Origin: an uncultured Verrucomicrobia subdivision 3 bacterium
GTDB taxonomy: Bacteria > Verrucomicrobiota > Verrucomicrobiia > Limisphaerales > UBA11358
DNA: 56,029 nt
Direction of reading: 5' to 3'
NCBI GenBank assembly: GCA_903889895.1
Contig: CAISYZ010000162.1
Location: forward strand, 1-56,029
Below, one piece after another: positions 25,369 to 33,736 of the stretch (position 1 is its first letter; each line of letters begins with the position of its first letter). The translations under genes and the position numbers were made by a program. The notes under the pieces are model-generated. The model was given only the letters and a program-made list of their open reading frames with translations. It was not told where the DNA came from and made no database searches.

Positions 25369-25492
25369 GGTAGGGACATTGCGCTGCGATGTCCCCGCTG
25401 GCGCTTTCCAGTTATTGGCCAGCGGAATTTTCCTCGCCCGCCGAAGCCGGGGAAGTGCGGGCGAGGGGAGAGCCCAGCGGTCTGTCCCTACC
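25369..25492. repeat. GTAG-family palindromic element right of the second transposase
   Basis: It begins GGTAGGGACA and ends GTCTGTCCCTACC. The first 66 bases are nearly the reverse complement of 24780-24845. The last 25 bases (AGCCCAGCGGTCTGTCCCT) repeat the end of the left element in direct orientation. It starts 6 bp after the transposase stop. Confidence 0.8.
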
Positions 25493-25554
25493 TTCGTCCG
25501 CAACTATTTTCGGCGGCTGGTGTTTATTCCCGCAACGGTTTATATTTTTGTCCC

Positions 25555-26364
25555 ATGAATTTTCGCTTGCCCATCGCGCTGCTGCTGGTCGCCGCGTGCA
25601 TGTCTGCCGCCGCCGTCCGGGCGGACAGCGACACGCCCTACGCCACCATCATCGAGCGCAACGTGTTCGGTCTGGTGCCCATTCCCACCAATGTGCCGGT
25701 GGATCCATCCACGCTTACGCCGCCGCCCAAGATCACGCCCAACGGCATCATGACGCTGTTTGGCAAATTGCAGGTGCTCTTCAAAGTGGCAGAACCCGGC
25801 AAGCCCGGCCAGCCCGCCAAAGATGAATCCTATACGATGAGCGAGGGCGACCGGCAGAATGAGATTGAGGTGCAAAAAATTGACGAGGCCAAGGCCATCA
25901 TCACCTTCAACAATCACGGGGTCATTCAGGAACTGCCTTTGGTGGCCAGCACCGGTGGCGGCGGCGGTGGGCCGGCGGGTGGCGCTCCGGGATTTTCGCC
26001 GCCGGGTGTGACGGGTGGGGCCGGTCCGATGGGCGGCGGGGGTGGTCCCTTTGGCATGGCCGGTCGCTTCGGTCGCAACCGCGCCATTGCGCCGCCACCA
26101 CCCAGTCCCTCGGCATCGGATGCAGCTTCGCCGTCAGATAGTGGATTGCCGCCCGGCACCGAAAACATGACGCCGACGACGGGTGGCTATGTTAATAGTC
26201 GCCGGATTTTTCAACCTGCCGCGCCGCAAATGTCGCCGGAAGAACAGGCACTGATGATTGAGGCGCAGCGGCTGAAATATCAGCAGGAGGGCAATCCCTT
26301 GGCAAATGTGCTTCCGCCCACGGCATTGGGCCAGCAGTTGCAAAACGAGACGCCCAATCCGTAA
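25555..26364 (+). CDS. Exported GspC/PilP-like protein
   Basis: The 269-residue product has a signal peptide (MNFRLPIALLLVAACMSAAA, VRA). An ERNVFGLVPIP motif at about 36-46 resembles the RNxF segment of GspC-like and PilP-like proteins. A small beta domain follows (ITPNGIMTLFGKLQVLFKVA to ITFNNHGVIQELPLVA), then a Gly/Pro-rich stretch (about 140-200), then a charged C-terminal helix. The T2SS operon at 34-47 kb encodes another RNIF protein, so this may be a paralogue with a separate role. It lies alone after the repeats. The long upstream open frame is repeat sequence and is excluded. Confidence 0.65.
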   Translation: MNFRLPIALLLVAACMSAAAVRADSDTPYATIIERNVFGLVPIPTNVPVDPSTLTPPPKITPNGIMTLFGKLQVLFKVAEPGKPGQPAKDESYTMSEGDRQNEIEVQKIDEAKAIITFNNHGVIQELPLVASTGGGGGGPAGGAPGFSPPGVTGGAGPMGGGGGPFGMAGRFGRNRAIAPPPPSPSASDAASPSDSGLPPGTENMTPTTGGYVNSRRIFQPAAPQMSPEEQALMIEAQRLKYQQEGNPLANVLPPTALGQQLQNETPNP

Positions 26365-26436
26365 TCGAAGAAAGAACCTGCTCCTAACGGCGTCTGTCCG
26401 CTTGACACCCGTGGCCTTTCCGGTGCAAATGGACGC

Positions 26437-26880
26437 ATGATTACCCGGAGAGATTTGGTGGTTGCGGCCTTTTCCGCCGCCATTGCGTTCACGGGGCTGG
26501 CGCTCGCGGAAACCGCGGCCAAGCCCGTCCTGCATTCCAGCATTTTCAACTGGGCCGACTTAAAAGTGGTGCCGACAAAGGTGGGCGAACGGCGCGCCGT
26601 TTGCGACGCCCCGACGCCGACACTGGCGAATCTGGAAATCCACATCACCACGCTGAACCCCGGCGAATCGCCGCATCCGCCGCATCATCACGCCGATGAG
26701 GAATTGATGATCGTCAAGGAAGGCACGCTGGCCGCCCTGCAAAACGGCGTGACCAATCTCGTGACGGCGGGCGGAATTATTTTCGAGGCGTCCAACGAAA
26801 CGCATGGCTTGAAAAACATCGGCCCGAACCCGGCGACGTATTTTGTCATCAAATTTGCGCCGCATGATTTGGTGAAGTGA
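26437..26880 (+). CDS. Exported cupin-domain protein
   Basis: The 147-residue protein has a twin-arginine-like N-terminus (MITRRDLVVAAFSAAIAFTG, then LALA), suggesting export through the Tat route. A single cupin domain follows with the metal-site pattern PPHHHADEELMIVKEG and the second motif His in NETHGLKNIG. The substrate cannot be told; small periplasmic cupins bind metals and sugars or small acids. It is 115 bp upstream of rhaA on the same strand, but the link is uncertain. Confidence 0.78.
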   Translation: MITRRDLVVAAFSAAIAFTGLALAETAAKPVLHSSIFNWADLKVVPTKVGERRAVCDAPTPTLANLEIHITTLNPGESPHPPHHHADEELMIVKEGTLAALQNGVTNLVTAGGIIFEASNETHGLKNIGPNPATYFVIKFAPHDLVK

Positions 26881-26995
26881 ATCGCCGCCGTCCTGGGATG
26901 GAACGACGTAGCCAGAATTGGGGATTGCCTGACCGCGTTTGCGGGATTAGCCTTCGCGGACAAATTCCGGTATTTATTTCATCACCACTATTGCC

Positions 26996-28249
26996 ATGAG
27001 TATTGCCCAAGCCTTTTCCCTCGCTGAAGAACGCTACGCCGCCCTCGGGGTGGACGTGGGCCACGCGCTGAAAACCCTCGCCCAAATCCCCATCTCGCTG
27101 CACTGCTGGCAGGGCGACGACGTGGGCGGCTTCGAAAATTTCGGCGGCACGCTCGGTGGCGGGCTGGTCGCCACTGGCAATCATCCCGGCAAGGCCCGCA
27201 CGCCGGAAGAATTGCGCGCGGATTTGGAAAAAACGTATTCGCTGATTCCGGGCAAACATCGCCTGAACCTGCACGCGTTCTACGGCGAGTTCGGCGGCAA
27301 GAAAGTGGATCGCGATGAAATTGAACCGAAGCATTTCAAGAACTGGATCGCGTGGGCCAAGCAAAACGGCCTCGGCCTAGATTTCAATCCCACCTTTTTC
27401 TCGCATCCGAAAGCCGCCGACGGGGCCACGCTGTCGCACGCGGACAAGGACATCCGCAAGTTCTGGATTGAGCATTGCATCCGCAGCCGCGAAATCGGTG
27501 CGGCCATGGGCAAGGCGCTCGGCAAAACCTGCGTGACGAACGTGTGGATTCCCGACGGCATGAAAGACACGCCCGCCGACCGCGTTGGCCCGCGCGCCCG
27601 GCTCGCGGAATCGCTGGATGCCGTTTTCAAGCAGGCCATTTCACCGAAGCTGAACCTCGACGCCGTGGAGCCGAAATTGTTTGGCATCGGCAGCGAAAGT
27701 TTCGTCGTCGGTTCGCATGAATTTTATCTCGGTTACACTGTCAGCCGGAAAAAGCTGCTGACCCTCGACGCCGGGCATTATCATCCGACCGAAGGCATCG
27801 CGGATAAAATTTCCAGCGTGCTGCAATTCATGCCGGAGATTCTGCTGCACGTCAGCCGCGGCGTCCGCTGGGACAGCGATCACGTCGTGATTCTCAATGA
27901 TGATTTGCTGGCCATCGCGCGCGAGATTGCCGTGAATGGTTTTGAGCAGCGTGTCCATATCGGTTTGGATTATTTTGACGCGAGCATCAACCGCGTCGCC
28001 GCCTGGACGATTGGCACGCGCAACATGCTTCGCGCGTTGCTCATCGCCTTGCTCGAAACGCCGCTCATCCGCACGGCGGAAGCGACGGGTGATTTCACCA
28101 CGCGCCTCGCGTTGCAGGAAGAGGCCAAGGCACTGCCGTTCGGCGCGGTGTGGGATTTTTACTGCGAACAGCAAGGTGTGCCCGTCGGCGACGCCTGGCT
28201 GGCGGAAGTGAAGAGCTACGAGAAAACCGTTTTAAGCAAACGCAACTAA
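26996..28249 (+). CDS. rhaA: L-rhamnose isomerase
   Basis: RhaA converts L-rhamnose to L-rhamnulose, the first step of rhamnose catabolism in the cytoplasm. The 417-residue product matches the usual length. It contains [15 protein letters not shown] near the N-terminus, [42 protein letters not shown] and [15 protein letters not shown], with the His, Asp and Glu metal ligands of the TIM-barrel isomerases. rhaT starts 15 bp downstream. Genes for rhamnulokinase and the aldolase or lactaldehyde steps are not in the window. Confidence 0.95.
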   Translation: MSIAQAFSLAEERYAALGVDVGHALKTLAQIPISLHCWQGDDVGGFENFGGTLGGGLVATGNHPGKARTPEELRADLEKTYSLIPGKHRLNLHAFYGEFGGKKVDRDEIEPKHFKNWIAWAKQNGLGLDFNPTFFSHPKAADGATLSHADKDIRKFWIEHCIRSREIGAAMGKALGKTCVTNVWIPDGMKDTPADRVGPRARLAESLDAVFKQAISPKLNLDAVEPKLFGIGSESFVVGSHEFYLGYTVSRKKLLTLDAGHYHPTEGIADKISSVLQFMPEILLHVSRGVRWDSDHVVILNDDLLAIAREIAVNGFEQRVHIGLDYFDASINRVAAWTIGTRNMLRALLIALLETPLIRTAEATGDFTTRLALQEEAKALPFGAVWDFYCEQQGVPVGDAWLAEVKSYEKTVLSKRN

Positions 28250-28264
28250 CCAAACCAACCAACC

Positions 28265-29455
28265 ATGCAACCAAATCCGTTACTCGGCGTCGTCTTCCAC
28301 TGGCTCGGCGGCTTATCCTCCGGCACGTTTTATGTGCCTTACAAAGGCGTTCGCAAATGGTCGTGGGAAACTTTCTGGCTCGCGGGCGGGATGTTCAGCT
28401 GGCTCATCTGCCCGTGGATCGGCGCGCTGGTATTGTCCAAAGACCTGCTTGCCGTGCTGCATGAAACTTCATCCTATACTTTTTGGATGACGTATCTGAT
28501 GGGCGCTTTGTGGGGGCTCGGTGGTCTGACATTCGGCCTGACCATGCGCTATCTCGGCATGTCGCTGGGCATGGCGGTCGCGCTGGGATATTGTGCCGCG
28601 TTCGGCACGCTGGTGCCGCCGCTGGTGAAAGGTGAATTTGCCGCGAAGCTGTTGCAGACGCACGGCGGCAACATCTGCTTTCTGGGCGTGATAGTCTGTT
28701 TGGTCGGCATCGCGATCGGCGGTGTCGCCGGGGTGCGCAAAGAGCGGGACATGGGCAACGACGGCAAATCTTCGGCCATCGCCGAATTTAGCCTGTGGAA
28801 AGGATTGGCCATCGCCACGTTCTCCGGCGTCATGAGCTCATGTTTTTCCTACGGTTTCCAGTTTGGTGATCCCATCACCAAAATCTCCGCCAGCCACGGC
28901 ACCGGGCCGTATTGGGTGGGCCTGCCGGTTATTCTGGTAATCTTGCTCGGCGGTTTGACGACGAACTTCATTTGGTGCGTGTTATTGAACATCAAGAACC
29001 GCACCGGCTATCAATATCTCGCCTCGCATGTCCGCGAGGAACACGCGCATCACGGCGGTCATGGCAGCAGCGAACATGCGCCGGCGCAAACGACCGCCGC
29101 GACCGCCGCGCCGACCGACTTGAAAATCCCCGTGCTCGGCAACTGGTTCTTCTGTGCGCTGGCGGGCACGTTCTGGTATTTCCAGTTCTTTTTCTACCAG
29201 ATGGGCGAAAGCCAGATGGGCAACTACAAGTTTTCCAGTTGGACGCTGCACATGGCGAGCATCATCATCTTCAGCACGCTCTGGGGCATTTTCTTCAAGG
29301 AATGGCGCGGCGCAAAGGCGCTGACCAAATCCCTCGTCGTGGTAATGCTGTTGTGCCTCGTCGGCTCGACCTGCATCATCGGCTGGGGTAATAAAGTTTC
29401 AGAGGATGCCGCCAATGCGAAGGCGGCTGCGGCCGCCGCAGAAGTCGCGAAATAA
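28265..29455 (+). CDS. rhaT: L-rhamnose/proton symporter
   Basis: RhaT imports L-rhamnose with protons across the inner membrane. The 396-residue product has about ten membrane segments and the family's opening NPLLGVVFHWLGGLSSGTFY, VPYKGVRKWSWETFW. It also has MTYLMGALWGLGGLTFGLTM, GSCFSYGFQFGDP-type segments, FFYQMGESQMGNYKFSSWTL and HMASIIIFSTLWG. A cytoplasmic loop carries a His-rich insert (EEHAHHGGHGSSEH). The C-terminus is an Ala-rich tail. It forms an operon with rhaA and ends at a strong terminator. Confidence 0.94.
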   Translation: MQPNPLLGVVFHWLGGLSSGTFYVPYKGVRKWSWETFWLAGGMFSWLICPWIGALVLSKDLLAVLHETSSYTFWMTYLMGALWGLGGLTFGLTMRYLGMSLGMAVALGYCAAFGTLVPPLVKGEFAAKLLQTHGGNICFLGVIVCLVGIAIGGVAGVRKERDMGNDGKSSAIAEFSLWKGLAIATFSGVMSSCFSYGFQFGDPITKISASHGTGPYWVGLPVILVILLGGLTTNFIWCVLLNIKNRTGYQYLASHVREEHAHHGGHGSSEHAPAQTTAATAAPTDLKIPVLGNWFFCALAGTFWYFQFFFYQMGESQMGNYKFSSWTLHMASIIIFSTLWGIFFKEWRGAKALTKSLVVVMLLCLVGSTCIIGWGNKVSEDAANAKAAAAAAEVAK

Positions 29456-29467
29456 TTCATCAATAAA

Positions 29468-29510
29468 AACGCCGCGCTTCAAAACAAGTTGAAGCGCGGC
29501 GTTGTTTTTT
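29468..29510 (+). terminator. Terminator between rhaT and the convergent cysE
   Basis: A 15-bp perfect stem AACGCCGCGCTTCAA / TTGAAGCGCGGCGTT with a 6-base loop is followed by GTTTTTT. The preceding A-tract lets it act on the minus strand as well. Confidence 0.93.
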
Positions 29511-29517
29511 GGCCGGT

Positions 29518-30432
29518 TCAGATCTGAAAATCAATCGCCGCGTTCTTGTCGCTTTTGCTCAAGACGCGCATGTCCAAACCGTCGTAAATCACCAGTGAAT
29601 TCGGCTGCACGCTGTCCATGATGAACACGTTGCCGCCGATGGTGCTGCCCGCACCAATAATCGTCTCGCCGCCGAGAATCGTCGCGCCGGGATAAATCGT
29701 CACACGGTCTTCGATGGTCGGATGCCGTTTCTTGCCGCGCAGCAACTGGCCGGCGGCGGTGGATTTCGCGCCGAGCGTCACGCCGTGATACATCTTCACA
29801 TGGTTGCCGATGATGGCCGTCTCGCCGACAACTGTGCCGGTGCAATGGTCCACGAAAAAATGCGATCCGATCTTCGCGCCCGGATGCAAGTCCATGCCCG
29901 TGCGCGCGTGCGCCCACTCGGCCATGATGCGCGGGATGAGCGCGATGTTCCTCCGGTAAAGCTCATGCGCCAGCCGCTGCACGGCAATTGCCTCGATGAA
30001 CGGATATGAAACAATAATCTCCTCCTTGCTCGCCGCCGCCGGGTCGCCGTTGAACGCCGCTTCCACGTCGGTTTGCAATACTTCGCGGATGCACGGCAGA
30101 CCGGCGAGAAATTCTTTCGTCAGCTTGTGCGCCTCGGCGGGAATGTCCTTTTTCTTCAAGCCTTCGGTCGGCTGATATTCAAGGCTCTTGCGGATTTCAT
30201 CTTCCAGTTCGCCAAGAACTGAATCCAGCAGCGCCACCGTCTTTACCTTGATTTCAGACGAATGAATCAGCTTCTCGTCAAAGAAGCCGGGGAACAGCAG
30301 CCGCAGCAAATCTTGCGTGATGGCCGTGATGGCGCGCTTCGACGGCAGGTTTTTGCCGTCAAGATGGTTGATGCCGCCGAACTGCGCGTAGGACGCGACG
30401 AGGTCGTTGGTGAGTTTGGAAACCGTGTCCAC
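29518..30432 (-). CDS. cysE: Serine O-acetyltransferase
   Basis: The enzyme acetylates L-serine to O-acetylserine for cysteine synthesis. The 304-residue product belongs to the longer EpsC-like type: an N-terminal helical part of about 170 residues (YPFIEAIAVQRLAHELYRR, IPRIMAEWAHARTGMDLHPG) then a left-handed hexapeptide beta-helix (AKIGSHFFVDHCTGTVVGET, IGNHVKMYHGVTLGAKS, IGGNVFIMDSV) with the active-site His and Asp in DHCTGTVVGE. The start is a GTG at 30432. waaF lies 42 bp upstream on the same strand, so co-transcription with the lipid A cluster is possible. Confidence 0.92.
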   Translation of the reverse strand: MDTVSKLTNDLVASYAQFGGINHLDGKNLPSKRAITAITQDLLRLLFPGFFDEKLIHSSEIKVKTVALLDSVLGELEDEIRKSLEYQPTEGLKKKDIPAEAHKLTKEFLAGLPCIREVLQTDVEAAFNGDPAAASKEEIIVSYPFIEAIAVQRLAHELYRRNIALIPRIMAEWAHARTGMDLHPGAKIGSHFFVDHCTGTVVGETAIIGNHVKMYHGVTLGAKSTAAGQLLRGKKRHPTIEDRVTIYPGATILGGETIIGAGSTIGGNVFIMDSVQPNSLVIYDGLDMRVLSKSDKNAAIDFQI

Positions 30433-30474
30433 GCCGCAAAATTACCACGAAGCCGGCGCTAGACAAAGTTTTTG

Positions 30475-31596
30475 TCAGCCGGCGGCGGACAAAACCGCGG
30501 CCACCACGCGCTCGATGCCGATGCCGTGCATGCAGCGAAAATCAATCGGGCATTCACGCAGGAAGCAGGGCGAGCAGGGCGCGTCGGATTTCAACAAACG
30601 GTGGCGCAGGTCGCCGGGTAATCCGGGACCGGTCAACTCCGGCGAGGTGCTGCCGAACGGCACCACCACCGGCGTGCCGAGCGCGGCGGCGACGTGCATC
30701 GGACCGGTGTCATTCGTCAGCAGCACGCGGCAGAGCTTGAACAGGGCCATGAGTTCACGGAGCGAAGTCTTGCCGGCGAGGTTGAAAATTGTGGACTGCG
30801 GACTTCGGATTGCGGATTCGATTTGTGATGTCGTCGCGGCATCGCTTTTTCCGCCGAACAAAACCCAGGTGCAGTTTGTCTGCCGCTGGATTTCCTGAGC
30901 CGCTGCAATGAATTTTTCCGCTGGCCAGCGCTTGGCCGGGCCGTATTCCGCGCCGGGATTCAGGCCGAAAATGGGCTGCGAAATATTAGCCAAACCGAAT
31001 TTATTCTTTGCCGCTTCAATTTCCTCCGCCGTCACCGTCAGTTGCGGCGCAAGCGGTTCCGGGCTCCCGCCGAGCGCGGCGGCGAGGTGCAGATATTCGT
31101 GAATGTGATGCGCTTGGGTGTTTCCAACTTCCAACTTCCAACTTCCGAGGTTTTCCCCCGCCGCCAGCCGGCGAATTTCTGCCGCTGGGCGCTTCCGCAT
31201 TTTTTCTATGCCGGTGCGGGCGGCAACAGCTTGCGTCAGGAAAAAATTCCGCCACGGTCGCGCGTAGCCGAGTCGCTGCGGAATACCGGCGAGATAGACT
31301 TCCAGCGCCGAGCGTGGCGAGTTGGGCAGCACCAACGCGAGGTCGAATTTTTTTGCGCGAATTTTTTTGCCAATGGAAAAAATACTTTCGACAGCGGTAA
31401 AAGGGATGGTTTCGTTCACCGCCGGCTGCTGTTTCCATAAGTCCGCCAGCTTTTCCGGGCAGAGCAGGGCAACGTGCGCCGATGGAAATTTTTCGCGCAA
31501 CCGCAACAGCGCGGGCGTGGTCATCACGGCGTCGCCAAGCCAGTTAACGCCGCGCACCAGGATGCGGCGGGGAGTTGGCGCGAAGCTGACGCTCAT
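30475..31596 (-). CDS. waaF: Lipopolysaccharide heptosyltransferase (WaaF-like)
   Basis: The 373-residue product is a GT9 heptosyltransferase acting on lipopolysaccharide core at the inner face of the inner membrane. Motifs include ILVRGVNWLGDAVMTTPAL, LVLPNSPRSALEVYLAGIP, GLNPGAEYGPAKRWPAEKF, LTNDTGPMHVAAALGTPVV and the Cys-rich C-terminus APCSPCFLRECPIDFRCM typical of this group. Two low-complexity inserts sit in the protein and come from repetitive DNA: GSWKLEVGN (31121-31147) and ESAIRSPQST (30789-30822). Its ATG lies one base after the lpxL stop. WaaC or other GT9 members cannot be excluded. Confidence 0.87.
   Translation of the reverse strand: MSVSFAPTPRRILVRGVNWLGDAVMTTPALLRLREKFPSAHVALLCPEKLADLWKQQPAVNETIPFTAVESIFSIGKKIRAKKFDLALVLPNSPRSALEVYLAGIPQRLGYARPWRNFFLTQAVAARTGIEKMRKRPAAEIRRLAAGENLGSWKLEVGNTQAHHIHEYLHLAAALGGSPEPLAPQLTVTAEEIEAAKNKFGLANISQPIFGLNPGAEYGPAKRWPAEKFIAAAQEIQRQTNCTWVLFGGKSDAATTSQIESAIRSPQSTIFNLAGKTSLRELMALFKLCRVLLTNDTGPMHVAAALGTPVVVPFGSTSPELTGPGLPGDLRHRLLKSDAPCSPCFLRECPIDFRCMHGIGIERVVAAVLSAAG
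30789..30822. repeat. In-frame 'gcggattgcgga' type repeat inside waaF
   Basis: The DNA reads tggactgcggacttcgga followed by ttgcggattcg, an approximate tandem repeat. On the coding strand it gives SAIRSPQST in a segment where glycosyltransferases vary in length. Similar strings are common in intergenic DNA of related organisms (recalled). Confidence 0.5.
31121..31147. repeat. In-frame 7-bp tandem repeat inside waaF
   Basis: The unit CCAACTT occurs three times in a row plus a partial copy. On the coding strand it yields GSWKLEVGN between LAAGENL and TQAHHIHEY. It does not break the frame. Confidence 0.65.
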
Positions 31597-31597
31597 G

Positions 31598-32467
31598 TCA
31601 TTCCTTCCAGCGGCGGTGAACCCAGAACCAGTTCGCGGGATCGCGGCGGACGGCAGCTTCGAACGCCAGATTCACGTCGCGCATGATGGCATCGGAAGGG
31701 CGGGCGTGGCCATTTTCGCGGGTCGGAATTTCTTCACCGAGTTCCAGCCGCCATTTTGCCGGCGCAATGCGATAACAGATGGCGCTGTAAAGCTGGGTTT
31801 CATAACGCAACGCCAGCACGGCCGGGGCAAGGCCGGTATTGCAATCGTGGCCGAGAAACGGCGCGCGCAGACCTTTTGAACTCTGGTCGGCGAGCAGGCC
31901 GAGGATGATGCCGCCTTGGTTCATGGCCGCGCGGAGCAGCGGTCCGTCGGCGCGGCGTTCGAAATACAAACAGCCGCTGGTGCCGCGTAAATCCTGCATC
32001 AGCCGGTTGAGGCCGGGCTGCTTGAGCGCGCGGTAGGTGGTCGCGCATTGGTAATCCGCGCGGACATCGTGGAAGCGTGCGTAAAGCTCGAAGTTGCCGA
32101 AGTGGCCGATGGCCACGACAATGTTCGGCAGCAGCGCATCGCCGGATTTTTGCGGCAGTTGGTCAATGCCGACAAACTCGACATGCGGGCGGAGTTCGTC
32201 GGCCGACATCGCAGAGGTCTTGATGGCGCAGACGTAGTTTTCGCCAATGCGCCGGAAATTTTCCAACGCGAGCGAATGAATTTCTGCCGGCGATTTTTCT
32301 GTGCTGAAACACATCGTCAGATTTTTCAGGACGACCCGACGGTGCCGGGCGTCGAGGCGAAAGGCGAGTCCGCCACCCGCCCGGCCAAGCTTGGCAACCA
32401 GCGGCAGCGGCAGGGCTTGGATCAGGGCGACCAAACCGCGGGCGAGCCAGTAAAGCATCGTGTTCAT
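31598..32467 (-). CDS. lpxL: Lipid A biosynthesis acyltransferase (LpxL/HtrB-like)
   Basis: The 289-residue product belongs to the LpxL/LpxM family that adds secondary acyl chains to lipid A at the inner membrane. It shows the N-terminal membrane segment (LYWLARGLVALIQALPLPLV), RHRRVVLKNL, the catalytic His in IVVAIGHFGNFELYA (HX4E-type), and GIILGLLADQSSKGLRAPFLG with the conserved DQ, ending ANWFWVHRRWK. The ATG at 32467 overlaps the lpxK stop by one base (TGATG). The upstream GTG start is less likely. Confidence 0.9.
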   Translation of the reverse strand: MNTMLYWLARGLVALIQALPLPLVAKLGRAGGGLAFRLDARHRRVVLKNLTMCFSTEKSPAEIHSLALENFRRIGENYVCAIKTSAMSADELRPHVEFVGIDQLPQKSGDALLPNIVVAIGHFGNFELYARFHDVRADYQCATTYRALKQPGLNRLMQDLRGTSGCLYFERRADGPLLRAAMNQGGIILGLLADQSSKGLRAPFLGHDCNTGLAPAVLALRYETQLYSAICYRIAPAKWRLELGEEIPTRENGHARPSDAIMRDVNLAFEAAVRRDPANWFWVHRRWKE

Positions 32468-33639
32468 CAGCGGAAACAGATTTTGCGCACACAATCCTGA
32501 AAATCGTTCGCGCCGGCGACGATCTTGATTTCGACGCGCATGAAATAAAACGGCAGATCGCGCCGGTCAATCTTCGGGAAACGCACGGCGTCCTTTTGGG
32601 TGGTGAGGATGATGTCAGCCGTGCGTTTTTTTGCGCGGTTGATGGCGTTCAGGATTTCCTGTTGTGAAAAACGGTGATGGTCGGCGAAGCGCTTGGCATA
32701 GACGAGTTCGCCGCCGAGTTTGACGAGACTGTTCTCAAAGCTCTCCGGCTGCGCGATGCCGCTCAACGACGCGACGCGTTTGCCGGCCAGCAATTCCAAG
32801 CCTTTGCGTTCGCCGGTGAAAACATCCTCAAAATACAGCGGCTGGTGGATGCACTCGATGACGGCGGCGGTGGAATTTAATTTGGCAATGCGCTCGCGGA
32901 GTTCCGCCGTTTTACCGTCGCTCTTGGTGATGAAAATGGTATGGGCGCGAGCTAGGTGCGACGGCGGCTCGCGTAACGTGCCGCGCGGGAGCATGTGTTC
33001 GTTGCCAAACGGTTGCTGGCGGTCAATCAAAACCACATCATGGCGGCGGCCGCGCAAATCCCAGTATTGAAAGCCGTCGTCGAGCAACAGTGTGTCGCAG
33101 CCGAATTTTTCAATTGCGTAGCGCCCGCTTTTTACGCGGTCTTTGTCCACGAGCACGACAACGTCCTTCAGATTCGATGCGAGCATGTAAGGTTCGTCGC
33201 CGGCGGTGTCTGAATCGAGGAGCAGCGATTTGCCGTCGGAAACCACGCGCGGCGGCGTCTGGTCGTCGCGCAGGAGAAGTTTGTTCAACAATTTGGTGTG
33301 GATGGGCACCGGCCGGGAACGATAGCCGCGCGAAAGGATGGCCACGTTGCGGCCGGCGTCGCGGAGTTCGCGCGCGAATTTTTCCACGACGGGCGTCTTG
33401 CCGGTGCCGCCGACAGTGAGGTTGCCGATGGCGATGACCTGCACGCCAAGCGTCTTGTCGCGGAGAATGCGGAAATTGTAGAGCCAGCGGCGGATTTTGA
33501 CGGCGACCTGAAAAATTTTTGACCCGCCAAACAAAAAACCGCGCATGGCCCGTGCCTTGAAATCATGGCGTTCCTCAAAAATGACTTCGAGGACGAAAGT
33601 CTCCAGGGTTTCGGCCCAGGCCCGCAGGTTTTCGCGCAT
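32467..33639 (-). CDS. lpxK: Tetraacyldisaccharide 4'-kinase
   Basis: LpxK phosphorylates the lipid A disaccharide at the 4' position, late in lipid A synthesis. The 390-residue product has the characteristic P-loop region IAIGNLTVGGTGKTPVVEKF (about 70-88), ILSRGYRSR, GDEPYMLA, VVVLVDKDRVKSG, LLLDDGFQY, LIDRQQPFGN, and a C-terminal kinase domain ending in TTQKDAVRFPKI. The ATG at 33639 follows a possible GTG one codon earlier. It heads the lpxK-lpxL-waaF run. A low-complexity AT repeat lies just upstream. Confidence 0.94.
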   Translation of the reverse strand: MRENLRAWAETLETFVLEVIFEERHDFKARAMRGFLFGGSKIFQVAVKIRRWLYNFRILRDKTLGVQVIAIGNLTVGGTGKTPVVEKFARELRDAGRNVAILSRGYRSRPVPIHTKLLNKLLLRDDQTPPRVVSDGKSLLLDSDTAGDEPYMLASNLKDVVVLVDKDRVKSGRYAIEKFGCDTLLLDDGFQYWDLRGRRHDVVLIDRQQPFGNEHMLPRGTLREPPSHLARAHTIFITKSDGKTAELRERIAKLNSTAAVIECIHQPLYFEDVFTGERKGLELLAGKRVASLSGIAQPESFENSLVKLGGELVYAKRFADHHRFSQQEILNAINRAKKRTADIILTTQKDAVRFPKIDRRDLPFYFMRVEIKIVAGANDFQDCVRKICFR

Positions 33640-33670
33640 CACGGCTTAATGTGCCAGCTTGCGGCGGAGT

Positions 33671-33706
33671 TTTGAATTTTTAATTTTTAGTTTTTAGTTT
33701 TTAGTT
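33671..33706. repeat. AT-rich tandem string between two genes
   Basis: About 36 bases of TTTTTAG/TTTTTAA words (period 7) lie between the lpxK start and the gene ending at 33737. It could act as an AT-rich promoter-like element for lpxK or may be a dispersed simple repeat of the kind seen inside waaF. Confidence 0.5.
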
Positions 33707-33736
33707 GGCGACAGTTTCCGACCGCCAAATTCAAAA

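Noticed and set aside
24612-25492. CRISPR array
   Set aside because: The repeats are palindromic, unequal in spacing and present as inverted copies around a transposase; there are no regular spacers and no cas genes.
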